A stretch of DNA of 64,000 nt from Myxococcales bacterium (GTDB lineage: Bacteria; Myxococcota_A; UBA9042), in contig CANLIC010000002.1 in NCBI GenBank assembly GCA_947491025.1, positions 62,001 through 126,000 of the forward strand, in the 5' to 3' direction. A program made the translations under genes and the position numbers. Positions 28,129 through 37,748 of this stretch are shown here, in pieces. The notes under the pieces were generated by a model. It was not told the origin of the DNA and searched no databases. It saw only the letters and a list, made by a program, of their open reading frames with translations. Numbering within the stretch: the stretch's first letter is position 1; every line of letters starts with the position of its first letter.

Positions 28129-31100
28129 TCAGGGAGCGCAGGTCCAGCTCAGCTCGACGTCGTCGATCCAAGCACCCTCGCCGTTGTTCTGGAACGGATT
28201 GGCGAAGAACGTGATAATGGGCGCGATCGCGTTGCCCGCCTGTGATGTCAGGTCGGCCTCGAGCAACACAAAACCCGTGGTGTCCCCGCAGACCTGGCCG
28301 AGCACCTGGGCGCCGAGCGCGACCGCGATGCGATCGGAGACGCCGGTGCAGCCGCCCGCCTCGCCGGAGTCGAAGAAGACCTGCAGCTTCAGGGTCGCCT
28401 TGGCGACGCCCTTGGGCACCAGCACCGACGGCAAAGTCGCAGTCGCGACGGTGAGCCCGAAGTTGTAGCTGTAAGTCCCCAAGAGTGGCTGGATGTTGCC
28501 GATGTACAGCGACTTGGTCGGGCTGGCGGAGCGCTTGCCGTCGATCTGCCAAGTCACCTGGGCGTTGTTCGACTGCAGGGCCAGCCCCTGCGTACCGACG
28601 CTGAAGTCGTTGCTGTAGCCCGGCAACAACTGCGCGACGCAGCCGCCCGCGGCGTTGCTGCAGCTGTCGGCGGTGCAGGCGTTGCCGTCGTCGCAGACCT
28701 TGGCGACGCCGACGCAGAGCCCACCGCCGTTGCAGGCGTCTTGCTCGGTGCAGGGCTGCTGATCGTCGCAGGCGGCGCCTACCGCGAGGGTCTGGGTGCA
28801 GGCGCCGGCCTTGCAGGCGTCGGTGGTGCAGGCGTTGCCATCGTCGCAGACCTGGGGCTTGCCTTCGCACTTGCCGCTGCTGCCGCAGAGGTCCTGGCCG
28901 GTACAGGCGTCGCCATCGTCACAGGCGGCGCCGGGCTGCTGGGTGCTCTTGCAAGCGCCACCGGGCGCGCTGGCGTCGCAGACGTCGGCGGTGCAGGCAT
29001 CGCCATCGTCGCAAATGACACCCTTGCCCTGACAGCCATTGGCGCCACAAGCGTCGTCGCTGGTGCAGGCGTTGCCGTCGTCGCAGGGCGCCCCAGTGGC
29101 CGCGCCCTTCTGGACGCACCCGAGCACCGGGTCGCAGGCGTCGATGGTGCAGGGGTTCAGGTCGTCGCAGGTCTTCGGCTGGCCGGCGGCGCAGATGCCG
29201 CCCTCAGGGCCGCCACTGCACAGCTCGCCCTCGCTGCAGGGGTTGCCGTCGTCGCATGGCGTGCCAGCGATCACGCCCGAGAGGCAGCCAGCCTGCGGAT
29301 CGCACGATTCCTGCGTGCAGACGTTGGCGTCGTCGCAGAGCTTGGCGTCGGGCTGGTGCTGGCAGCCGAGTCCGGACGCGCAGACATCCTTGGTGCAGGC
29401 GACGCCATCGTCGCAGCCGAGGGGCGCGCCGACGCAGCTGCCGACGCTGCACAGGTCGCCGATCGTACAAGCGTTGCCGTCGTCACAGGTGGTGCCGATT
29501 GGGGCCGGAGCCGGCTGGCACGCACCACTGGCTGGCTGGCAAGTCTCGGGTTGGCACGGCTGGCCGTTGTCGGCGCACGTGACGATGGTGCCTGCGTCGA
29601 CCTTGCAGCTGCCGCCCTGGCAGGTGGTCTTGCCGTTGCAGGCGTTGCCGTCGTCCTTGCAGTCGACGTTGGTCTGGCAGTTGCAGGTGTTGATCGGGCC
29701 GACGCAGGCGCCACTCTGGCAGACCGAGATCGGCGTGCAGGGGTCGCCGTCGTCGCAGGTCTGCAGGCCGCTGACCGGGACGTTGGTGCAGCCCTTGGTC
29801 GCGGTGCAGGCATCGGCGGTGCAAGCGTTCTTGTCGTCGCAGCTGACGGCCTGCTTGCTGCAGACCCCGCCGAGGCAGATCTCGCTGCTGGTGCAGGCAT
29901 CCGCGTCGGCGCAACCGAGGCCATTGGGGACGGCGACCAGGCCGCACTGGCCGGTACTGGCGAGGCAAATCGCGGTCTTGCAGGGATCGCTGCTCGGCGG
30001 GCACACCACGCCCTGCACATCCGGCGCCTGGCACTCGTTCTGTTTGCAGACCGGCACGCCGTTGCAGAAGTTGCCGTCGTCGAAGGGCAGACAATCCGCG
30101 TCGACCTTGCACTCGCATGTGACGACGCCGCCCTTGCAGCTGCCGCCCTGGCAGGCTTCGCCCTGCGTGCAGCCGTCGCCATCGTCGCAAGGGCCGGTAT
30201 TGGCGGTCTGGGTGCAGCCGAGCTTCACATCGCAAGCGTCGGTGGTGCAGGGATTGCCGTCGTCGCAGCCGGGCGCCGCGCCGCCCTTGCAGAGGCCAGC
30301 CGCGCAGGTGTCGCCCAAGGTGCAGGCGCTCCCGTCATCGCAGCCGATGCCATCGGGCTTGGCGACGCTGGTGCACACACCGGTCGCCGGTTGGCATGGG
30401 TTGCTGGCGCAGGCCGCGCCTGAGGGTGGGCAGACCACCGCTGTGCCAGGCACGAGCGCGCAGACGTTGGCGGTGCACTCGAGCTTGCCGGCGCAGAGGT
30501 CGCTGGCCTTGGCGGCGCAGTCGGCGTCGACCTTGCACTCGCAGGTGTTGGGGCCGCCTTGGCAGGCACCCGCGAGGCAGGCGTCAGCGGCCGTGCAGGC
30601 GTTGCCGTCGTCGCAAGGGGACCCGGTCAGGGGGGCAGCGACGCAACCGGCGAAAGGATCGCAGCTGTCGGCGGTGCAAGGCTTCTGGTCGTCGCAGGCG
30701 ACGGCGCCCTGCCCTTTGCACAGCCCGCTCGCGCAGGCGCTCTGCGGCGTGCAGGCGTCGCCATCGTCGCAGGCCGCTCCGGTCGGCAAGTTGGCGACGA
30801 CGCACTGACCCTTGGCGACGTCGCACTGCTGGACAGTGCAGGGTTTGCCATCGTTCGGGCACTCGCCATCGAACTTGCAGGCGCCGCAGACGTCCGGGCC
30901 ACCTTTGCAGCTGCCCCCGGCGCAGGCGTCCTGACCGGTGCAGGGATCACCGTCGTCGCAGCCCGCGCTGTTCGGCACGTTGCTGCAGCCGGTCTTGGGG
31001 TCGCAGGCGTCGGTGCTGCAGGCGTTGCCGTCGTCGCAGGTGAAGTCTTTGCCGCCGCAGGCGCCGCTCGTGCACTGATCCTGGACCGTGCACGGGTTCT

Positions 31101-34100
31101 CGTCGCTGCAGGAGGTGCCGTCGGGGAACGGGGTCTTGGCGCAGGTGCCGCTCGCCGGCGCGCAGACGGCGGCGTGGCAGGGGCCATCGCCTGTCGCGTC
31201 ACAGCTGACGACGCTGGAGGGCTCGGTGACGCAGAGACCGGCCTTGCAGCTCGGGGTGCCGTTGCACTTGTCGCCGTCGTCCTTGCAGTCGGCAGCGAGC
31301 AGACACTCGCACTTGCCGGGCCCCTTGGTGCACGCACCGTCCTGGCAGACGTCGCCGAGGCTGCACGGGTCACCGTCGTCGCAAGGCGCGGTGTTGTTGA
31401 CCGTGAAGCAGCCTTGGGCCGGGTTGCAGCCGTCGCTGGTGCACGGGTTGCCCTCGTCACAGGCGACGTTGCTGCCGCCGACGCAGGCGCCAGCGTCGCA
31501 GGCGGTGGCCGTGGTGCAGGCGTTGCCGTCGTCGCAGGGCGACTGGTTGGGCTGCAAGGTCGCTACGCACTTGCCGGTGGTGGCGACGCAGGCGGTTGCC
31601 TTGCAGGGCCCGTCGCCCAGCGTGGAGCAGCTCACGGCGGTGCCGGGGACGACGGCGCACTTGCCGAAAAGGCACTGCGGGATGCCGTTGCAGAGGTCGG
31701 CGTCGTCAGGGCAGCCGGCGTCGGTCTTGCACTCGCAGGTGTCCTTGCCGAGGTCGCAGGCGCCGCTCGGCCCGCAGGCGTCGCCTTCGGTGCAGGTGTC
31801 GCCGTCGTCGCAGGGCTGACCGGTGGCCGGCAGATGGGCACAGACGCCGGCGGTTGAGCATTGGTCGAGCGTGCAGAGCTGGAGGTCGTCGCAGGCGATG
31901 GCCGCGCCTGTCAAGCACTGGCCCGCCTGACAGACGCCGGCGCCCAGGCAACCCGCACCGCTGCCGACCTTGCAGCCGGCGGCGTCCGGACGCGGGACCA
32001 GCGTGCATTTGCCGAGGGTCGGCAGGCAGACATGGTCGACGCAGGGTGAGCCGAGCGCGGGATCGCAGACCAGGGGCGGCGCCGCCGGCTTGCAGCTCCC
32101 TGCCTTGCAGACGAGCGGCGGTGTGCAGAGGTCCTTGTCGTCGCTGGCGGCGCAGTCGGCATCGCTCTGGCATTGGCAGGCGTTCTTGCCCGGGCTGCAG
32201 CCCGCGGGCCCGCAGACATCGCCGAAAGTACAGGGGTTACCGTCGCTGCAGGGGATGGCCGCTCCGCCCGGCAGCGGCAGCACGACGCAACCCTTCTTGG
32301 GATCGCAGCCGTCGAGCGTACAGGCGTCGCCGTCGTCGCAGGCCTTCGGGGTGCCGCCGATGCAGGCGCCGCCGACCGCACAGCGCTCGCCCTCGCTGCA
32401 GGCGTCACCGTCGTCGCAGAGCGCGGCCGTGGCGACGGGGGTCTCTTGGCAGAGGCCCGTCGTCGGGGCGCAGGCGATGGCGACGCAGGGGTCCTTTGCC
32501 AAGGCGCAGGTGACCACGGTCGAGGGATCGACGACGCAGAGGTTGGCGACGCAGTGCAGCGTACCATTGCAGAGGTCTGCGTCTTCGTCGGCCTTGCAGT
32601 CGGCGGCGCTCTTGCATTCGCAGGTGTTCTTGCCGCCCTTGCAGGCCCCCGCCGCGCAGGCGTCCTCCGCGGTGCAAGTGTCGCCATCGTCACAGGCGGT
32701 CGCGGTCGCCACCGCGGCGAAGTCGCAGGCCCCATCGGCCAGGCAGCCATCTTGGGTACACGGGTTGCCGTCGTCGCAGGTCGCGACTTGCGCTGCGACG
32801 CAGAGCCCGGTCAGGCAGCGCTCGCCGAGCGTGCAGGCATCGCCGTCGACGCAATCGGCGCCTTCAGGCAGCGCAGCGTGGGCACAGGCGGCGAGCACCG
32901 GGTGGCAGAAGTCGGTGGTGCAAGGGTCATCGTCGTCGCAGGTGGTTGGCTTGCCGATGCACTGGAGGCCAACGCAACCATCCAGACTGGTGCAGGCGTT
33001 GCCATCGTCGCAGGGCAGCGTCAGCGACGAGGGTCCCGACAGGCAGCCGACCGAGGGGATGCAGGCGTCCTGCGTGCAGTCGATGCCGTCATCGCAAGCC
33101 AAGGGCGTGCCGCCCTTGCAGGCGCCCTCGCCGTCGCAGGAGTCGCCGCCGCTGCAGGCGTTGCCGTCGTCGCATGGGCTCGTCCCTGGGAGCTTCGTGA
33201 TCTCGCAGCCTTTGGCAGTGCACCGTGCGACACTACAGGGCACGTCGGGTTGGGCGCAGGGCTGGGCAGCCGCGATGTCGCGCTCGCATCGGCCGAGTCG
33301 ACAGATCGGCGCGCCGGCGCAAGATAGGAGATCGACGCCGGCGACCGCGCAGTCGGCGTCGTCGCGGCAACCGCAGGTCGAAACGCCGACGCAGGCGCCA
33401 TCGCGGCAGGTCTCCGCGCCGGTGCAGGTGTCGCCATCGTCGCAGGTCGCGCCCTGGTCGACGTCGGCAGCTTGGCAGCCCTCCGTGGCGTCGCAGAGGC
33501 TGGCGATGCAGGCGCCGGCTGGGGCGACACCGCATGGCAAGGTCGCGGCAGCGACGCAAGCTCCGCCCAAACAGCGCTCCGCCGCGGTGCAGACATTGCC
33601 GTCGGCGCAGGGGGCGCCGTCGCCAAGGGGCTGGTGCTGGCAGCCGATCTTGGGGTCGCAGCTGTCGATGGTGCAGGGATTGCCGTCCCCGCAAGCGCGA
33701 TCTTGCCCGACGAGCGGCGCACAAGACCCTTGCACGCAAGCCCACCCGCCGTGGCAGAGGTCCTTGAGGTTCTCGCAGCCGGCGTCGTCGCTGCAGCCGC
33801 AGAGGTTGCTATCGGCGATGCATGCCCCTGCCTCGCAGCGATCGTCGACCGTGCAAGGGTTGCCGTCGTCGCATGCCGCGAGCGTCTGCGGCGTGGCCGC
33901 ACAGCCTTGGCCGGGCTGGCACTCGTCGCGGGTGCAGGGGTTGTCGTCGTCGCAGACAACCTCCCGCCCCGCCAAACAGGCGCCGGCGACGCAGAACGAC
34001 TCGGCGCTGCAGGGCTCGCTGTCGTCACAGACCGAGAAGTCGGGCCGTCGGCCCACGAGGCAGCGGCCGCTCGGGGCGTCGCAAAAGGCTGCCACGCAAG

Positions 34101-34383
34101 GGCCGCTGGCCCAGGCCGCACAGTCGGAGTTGGCGACACAGAGCGAGCCCGCGGGGCCGAGGGCGTCGACGCCGTCGCCGAGTTGGCCATCGGCGACGCT
34201 GCCAATGCCTTGGCCGGCGATGACGGCGGAGGTCGAGATCTCGCTGCCTTGACAGGCCGCCATGCCGACGACGAGGGCGAGCAGGGGCGTTAGCGACTGC
34301 CAAGAGCGCGCCAAGTGCGCCTGAACCGTGGTCAGGGACGATGGCGTCGGGCTCGCCTCATGAGGGCCCGCGCAGACGCGCAT
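28129..34383 (-). CDS. Giant Cys-rich repeat lipoprotein with C-terminal beta-sandwich domain
   Basis: About 2084 residues. A long N-region and hydrophobic stretch (LTPLLALVVGMAAC) end in a lipidation-type Cys44. Almost the whole body is Asp/Cys-rich disulfide modules (CDDGNPCTxDxC...GC and CDDGDxCT...C..G.C.G), broken by segments with C.CxxDxDCxxxxDLCNG. The last about 170 residues are Cys-poor and look like a jelly-roll/MAM-like domain, ending NNGEGAWIDDVELSWTC. The open frame continues to a GTG at 34590. I chose the ATG at 34383, and a TTG at 34314 giving a short classical signal is also possible. It parallels the 1.2-8.5 kb lipoprotein but ends in a different adhesive-type domain. Confidence 0.8.
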   Translation of the reverse strand: MRVCAGPHEASPTPSSLTTVQAHLARSWQSLTPLLALVVGMAACQGSEISTSAVIAGQGIGSVADGQLGDGVDALGPAGSLCVANSDCAAWASGPCVAAFCDAPSGRCLVGRRPDFSVCDDSEPCSAESFCVAGACLAGREVVCDDDNPCTRDECQPGQGCAATPQTLAACDDGNPCTVDDRCEAGACIADSNLCGCSDDAGCENLKDLCHGGWACVQGSCAPLVGQDRACGDGNPCTIDSCDPKIGCQHQPLGDGAPCADGNVCTAAERCLGGACVAAATLPCGVAPAGACIASLCDATEGCQAADVDQGATCDDGDTCTGAETCRDGACVGVSTCGCRDDADCAVAGVDLLSCAGAPICRLGRCERDIAAAQPCAQPDVPCSVARCTAKGCEITKLPGTSPCDDGNACSGGDSCDGEGACKGGTPLACDDGIDCTQDACIPSVGCLSGPSSLTLPCDDGNACTSLDGCVGLQCIGKPTTCDDDDPCTTDFCHPVLAACAHAALPEGADCVDGDACTLGERCLTGLCVAAQVATCDDGNPCTQDGCLADGACDFAAVATATACDDGDTCTAEDACAAGACKGGKNTCECKSAADCKADEDADLCNGTLHCVANLCVVDPSTVVTCALAKDPCVAIACAPTTGLCQETPVATAALCDDGDACSEGERCAVGGACIGGTPKACDDGDACTLDGCDPKKGCVVLPLPGGAAIPCSDGNPCTFGDVCGPAGCSPGKNACQCQSDADCAASDDKDLCTPPLVCKAGSCKPAAPPLVCDPALGSPCVDHVCLPTLGKCTLVPRPDAAGCKVGSGAGCLGAGVCQAGQCLTGAAIACDDLQLCTLDQCSTAGVCAHLPATGQPCDDGDTCTEGDACGPSGACDLGKDTCECKTDAGCPDDADLCNGIPQCLFGKCAVVPGTAVSCSTLGDGPCKATACVATTGKCVATLQPNQSPCDDGNACTTATACDAGACVGGSNVACDEGNPCTSDGCNPAQGCFTVNNTAPCDDGDPCSLGDVCQDGACTKGPGKCECLLAADCKDDGDKCNGTPSCKAGLCVTEPSSVVSCDATGDGPCHAAVCAPASGTCAKTPFPDGTSCSDENPCTVQDQCTSGACGGKDFTCDDGNACSTDACDPKTGCSNVPNSAGCDDGDPCTGQDACAGGSCKGGPDVCGACKFDGECPNDGKPCTVQQCDVAKGQCVVANLPTGAACDDGDACTPQSACASGLCKGQGAVACDDQKPCTADSCDPFAGCVAAPLTGSPCDDGNACTAADACLAGACQGGPNTCECKVDADCAAKASDLCAGKLECTANVCALVPGTAVVCPPSGAACASNPCQPATGVCTSVAKPDGIGCDDGSACTLGDTCAAGLCKGGAAPGCDDGNPCTTDACDVKLGCTQTANTGPCDDGDGCTQGEACQGGSCKGGVVTCECKVDADCLPFDDGNFCNGVPVCKQNECQAPDVQGVVCPPSSDPCKTAICLASTGQCGLVAVPNGLGCADADACTSSEICLGGVCSKQAVSCDDKNACTADACTATKGCTNVPVSGLQTCDDGDPCTPISVCQSGACVGPINTCNCQTNVDCKDDGNACNGKTTCQGGSCKVDAGTIVTCADNGQPCQPETCQPASGACQPAPAPIGTTCDDGNACTIGDLCSVGSCVGAPLGCDDGVACTKDVCASGLGCQHQPDAKLCDDANVCTQESCDPQAGCLSGVIAGTPCDDGNPCSEGELCSGGPEGGICAAGQPKTCDDLNPCTIDACDPVLGCVQKGAATGAPCDDGNACTSDDACGANGCQGKGVICDDGDACTADVCDASAPGGACKSTQQPGAACDDGDACTGQDLCGSSGKCEGKPQVCDDGNACTTDACKAGACTQTLAVGAACDDQQPCTEQDACNGGGLCVGVAKVCDDGNACTADSCSNAAGGCVAQLLPGYSNDFSVGTQGLALQSNNAQVTWQIDGKRSASPTKSLYIGNIQPLLGTYSYNFGLTVATATLPSVLVPKGVAKATLKLQVFFDSGEAGGCTGVSDRIAVALGAQVLGQVCGDTTGFVLLEADLTSQAGNAIAPIITFFANPFQNNGEGAWIDDVELSWTCAP
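28640..34050 (-). repeat. Cys-rich repeat region inside the second giant lipoprotein gene
   Basis: Tandem Asp/Cys modules fill about 5.4 kb. Each contains a CDDGN/DxC core with recurrent CTxDxCDxxxGC and CxxGxCxG spacing. Units vary more than in the first giant gene and no pair as close as its 153-bp duplicates was noticed. The modules resemble calcium-type DxDxDG loops combined with disulfide bridges, but metal binding is inferred. Confidence 0.8.
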
Positions 34384-34590
34384 GGCGTCGCCAGCGCACG
34401 CTTGGCCGTTGTCCTTGGCGCCAACCCGACTTCGCCGCACGCCGCGCCCTCCTGGAAGAGGCCTGCGAGGCCCAGCGGTAGGGTAAGCCCACCCTCCTGG
34501 CTCCGCAAGCAACACGCATGGGGTGCTGTGGAGATGACCGCCGTCTGCGCTTGTGCCTGCGCTGGGCACCGCAATCGACTGGAGCCTCAC

Positions 34591-37032
34591 CTAGTCAGCG
34601 AGGAAGGTCGCGATGGCGGAGAGGGTCGCCTTGGGCGCCTCGGCGAGCGGCAGAGCGCCAGCGCCGGCGATGCGCGCCACTTTGACGCGGCCCTTGCTGC
34701 GCTTGACGACATCCACCAGCGTCTCGGCGCTCGACTTGCTCCACGGGGCCTTGTCGCCGAGCACGACGAGCACGGGCTGCGGGGTCAACGCCGGGTCGAA
34801 GTCGGCGAGATCTTCGCGCACCCGCTGCAGCAAAATGGGGTCGAAGGCGTCATCGGCCAGGTTGTCGAAGGCGCCACGCCGCGCGACGTCGGGCGCCGCG
34901 AACAGGCCACTGAGCAGGCCCCGCATCGTCACCCGGCGTGCGACCTCGACGGGGTAGCGCCAACCGGCAGCAAGGCCCCAATCGACGTCGAAGCGCGATG
35001 CCTCGGGCACCGCCGCCAGCACCTCGGCCGGCGCCCGGTCGATGGCGTCCAGGGTCGGCCACGGTCCACCCATCAGGATGACCCGCGCCACGGTCTTGCG
35101 GTGCTCCGCGGCATAGCGCATGGCGAACGCGGCGCCTGCAGCGTCGGCCATCAAGACGAAACGCGGCAGGCCAGCGCGCCCGACCAAAGCGTCGAGGTCG
35201 CGGTCCCACTGGCCGCCGCCGCCATGCGAGGCGCGGTAGGGCCAGGGTGCGCGGCGGAGCACCTCGACGCGGTGATCATCGGCAAGGCGCCAGACCCACG
35301 GCAGCAGGTGCGTCGCGTCGCGGAAGGGCGGTCCGCTGACGACGACGATGGGCAGGCCGCTGCCGGCGCCGACGACAGAGAGCTCGCGGTCGTCGACCAC
35401 GAAGCGCAGCTCGCGCGAGGCCATGCCCTCGATGGCGTCGGCCGGGCGCGCCGATTCGGCGGCAGCCCAAGCCAGCCACGGCGCGGCGCGGCGCGGTCCC
35501 TGGTGGCCGGTCAGGCGCTGCAAAGCTGCCAGCGTGACGCGAAAGACGGCGTCGTCGGGGTCGCCGAGCAGCGGCACCAGCGCCGGCAGCGCGGTCTCCC
35601 AGACGTCGCTCTGCGCCAGCTCTTCGACCAGCGCCAGCTTGAGCTCGTGGCTCGGCGCCTTGGTCATGCGGCGCAGCAGCGCCAGCCCCTTTGGGTCGCC
35701 GACGCCGGCCAGCGCCTTCATGGCTTGGATGCGGACGTTGTTGTCGCGGTCCTGAGCAGCCACGAGGCGCAACACCGCGAACGTCCTGGGGTCCCGGGCG
35801 CGCCAGAGCGCCTCGACGACCTGGCTGCGCACGTAGGGGTCTTTATTCTCAAGCAGCTCGAAGAGCAGCTTGCGCACGTCGTCGTCATACAACGTGAGGC
35901 AGAGGCGCAAGAGCGGCCCGAGGGCGCCCGACGCGCTCTCGCGCGTGACCCGGACGACCTCAGGGCGAACGTCGGCGACGCCGAGGTAGGCCAGGGCGTC
36001 GACTGCGAGCTCGCGCGTGGCGCTGTCGCCCGAAGTGAGCATCAGGACCAGCTGTGGCGCCGCCTCGTAGCGCAGGCTCGACAGCAGCTCGAGCGCGACG
36101 ACGAGCCGCGATCCGCCGGCTGTGCGCAGCAGAAAGAGAGCCGCCTTGACCGCCGGCGGCCCGATCTCGTGCAGTCCTTCGCGGATGGCGCGACGTTGGT
36201 CCGGCAGGCCGAGCCCCTCCATCAACGGCGGCACTGCGGCCTCGCCGCCGATGCGGCCGATGGCGTGGATGAGCTTGGTACGTAACGGCAAATTGGCGGC
36301 CGAGGCCTTGCGTTGCTCGATGCCGAGCAGGCGGACCAGCGAGACCAGCGCTGGCACGTGACGGTGAGCGGCGATGACGTCGATGGCGAAGATGGCCAAA
36401 TTGGGGCGGGACTCGTCGATGAGGACCACGAGCCGCGGAAAGACCAGAGGGTGTTGGCGGGCGACCAGCGGCGGGACCACGGCGAGCAGGATGCGTTCGT
36501 CGGTCCGCGACACCATGGCGGCCAGCAGCGCGGTCTGCGCGTCGTCCTCGGGCAGGCGAAGGGCGAAGCGCACGACACGCCAGGCCGCTTCGTCGCTCAG
36601 GCGGGGCGCCAATTCGATGGCCGTCGAGTAGGCCGTCGGCAGAAAGCCGAGCACCAGGTCGACCACCGCCGCTTCGCCCTCGGCGATGCCCATCAGCTTG
36701 GGCAGCTCGGCTGAGACCAAGGGCCAGGCGGCGTCGCCGAGCTCGATGAGGGCGTCCACAAGCTTGTAGCGCTCGGGGCCCGGCGCCTCTGCCGAGATCT
36801 TTCGCAGCAGGTCGGCGGCCTTGACGCGGGCTTGGGCCGCCGATGCCTCATCGCCAGCGGGCTTGGGCGCCGTGGGGACGCGCTCACGCGGCGGCGCCTT
36901 CGCGGGGCCCTGCGCCGAGGCTACAGCCGCGCAAAGCGTCAACAAGGCCGCGACGAAGAAGGGCATGGCCAACGGGCGGGCCCCGGCGGGGCGTCTCGCG
37001 ATCCCTGGCTGTGCGAACTGCGGCGCCATCAA
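34591..37032 (-). CDS. Secreted HEAT-repeat protein fused to a degenerate alpha/beta-hydrolase domain
   Basis: The 813-residue protein has a signal peptide (cleavage near ASA-Q, about residue 41) and long HEAT-like helical repeats (about 75-540, e.g. VRIQAMKALAGVGDPKGLALL). The C-terminal alpha/beta-hydrolase-like domain (about 545-813) shows SGPPFRDATHLLPW and VARVILMGGPWP. The nucleophile elbow reads A-D-A-A-G instead of G-x-S-x-G (Ala codon 35140-35142), and the usual GxGH histidine is Ala (34654-34656). The domain looks non-catalytic. Its start overlaps the upstream HTH gene by four bases, so the two are probably coupled. A later ATG at 36966 would shorten the signal peptide. Function unknown; a binding scaffold is inferred. 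Confidence 0.8.
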   Translation of the reverse strand: MMAPQFAQPGIARRPAGARPLAMPFFVAALLTLCAAVASAQGPAKAPPRERVPTAPKPAGDEASAAQARVKAADLLRKISAEAPGPERYKLVDALIELGDAAWPLVSAELPKLMGIAEGEAAVVDLVLGFLPTAYSTAIELAPRLSDEAAWRVVRFALRLPEDDAQTALLAAMVSRTDERILLAVVPPLVARQHPLVFPRLVVLIDESRPNLAIFAIDVIAAHRHVPALVSLVRLLGIEQRKASAANLPLRTKLIHAIGRIGGEAAVPPLMEGLGLPDQRRAIREGLHEIGPPAVKAALFLLRTAGGSRLVVALELLSSLRYEAAPQLVLMLTSGDSATRELAVDALAYLGVADVRPEVVRVTRESASGALGPLLRLCLTLYDDDVRKLLFELLENKDPYVRSQVVEALWRARDPRTFAVLRLVAAQDRDNNVRIQAMKALAGVGDPKGLALLRRMTKAPSHELKLALVEELAQSDVWETALPALVPLLGDPDDAVFRVTLAALQRLTGHQGPRRAAPWLAWAAAESARPADAIEGMASRELRFVVDDRELSVVGAGSGLPIVVVSGPPFRDATHLLPWVWRLADDHRVEVLRRAPWPYRASHGGGGQWDRDLDALVGRAGLPRFVLMADAAGAAFAMRYAAEHRKTVARVILMGGPWPTLDAIDRAPAEVLAAVPEASRFDVDWGLAAGWRYPVEVARRVTMRGLLSGLFAAPDVARRGAFDNLADDAFDPILLQRVREDLADFDPALTPQPVLVVLGDKAPWSKSSAETLVDVVKRSKGRVKVARIAGAGALPLAEAPKATLSAIATFLAD

Positions 37033-37610
37033 CTGCGCCCCCCTTTGCGGCCATCGCGGCCGCTACGAAATGCACGGTAGCGGAGGACGTCCTCGCGCGA
37101 AAGGACCCAGACCTTGCCGTGCTGTTCCCCACGCACCTTTCCGACACGGACGGTGTTGATCACCGCCTGGCGGGTGATGCCGAGCAGGTGCATCGCCTCG
37201 CCGACCGTGACGATGTCCTCGCTGGTCAGCGGCTTGCCGGTGCGCTCGACCGGCCGCAGCACGCCGGCTGCATCGCGCGAGGTGCGCAGGCCGCGCGGCA
37301 ACAGCTCGAGGTCAGCCTCGATGGGCAGCGGTTCGATCACACCCTCGGCGACGCCAGCCCGGTAGACGAGATCGCGCGCCACTTGCACACCCGGCAGCTC
37401 GGCGGCGGCCGGCGACACCGGGCTTGTCCGACCGTAGATCGGCGCATCGGCACGCAGCACCCGACCGACCAGCTCGTCGTGCCCCTGCCCCTGTGCCAGG
37501 CGCAGCGCGACGTCCCCGATGAAGCTGCGCGCCTCCGCGCTGAGCTGGCGCAGGTCCACCACGGCGCCGTTGACGAGGCGATAGCTATCAAGGGGTTCGG
37601 CTTCGCTCAT
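37029..37610 (-). CDS. HTH domain protein (excisionase/MerR-like winged helix)
   Basis: The 193-residue protein has a C-terminal helix-turn-helix of the excisionase/HTH_17 type: LTSEDIVTVGEAMHLLGITRQAV, then VRVGKVRGEQHGKVWVLSREDVLRY. The N-terminal 130 residues are not recognised. They include an acidic/hydrophobic helical segment and a segment rich in Pro. No integrase or recombinase lies nearby, so a transcription regulator is more likely than an excisionase. The frame can start at tandem GTGs (37616, 37613); the ATG at 37610 is chosen. The 3' end overlaps the HEAT/hydrolase gene. Confidence 0.75.
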   Translation of the reverse strand: MSEAEPLDSYRLVNGAVVDLRQLSAEARSFIGDVALRLAQGQGHDELVGRVLRADAPIYGRTSPVSPAAAELPGVQVARDLVYRAGVAEGVIEPLPIEADLELLPRGLRTSRDAAGVLRPVERTGKPLTSEDIVTVGEAMHLLGITRQAVINTVRVGKVRGEQHGKVWVLSREDVLRYRAFRSGRDGRKGGRS

Positions 37611-37748
37611 CACCACCCGTCGTCGGCGCAGCCAGCGCGAAGGCCCACGATCCGCCGACGGTGACCGACCTACGGCGCACGTCCCGCGGCGCGCGGCCCT
37701 CGCGGACAGCGCCTGACGGAGCGATCCATCCTCTGGACTAGACCTTTG

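Noticed and set aside
28741..34252. Several 430-760-codon plus-strand frames over the second giant gene
   Set aside because: Same artefact: stop-free antisense of the Asp/Cys modules, yielding low-complexity Ser/Gln/Leu or Val/Ala repeats in two frames.
37029..37610. HTH protein as a prophage/mobile-element excisionase
   Set aside because: No integrase, att-like repeats or phage genes are nearby, and it is coupled to a secreted HEAT protein; a regulator is more likely.
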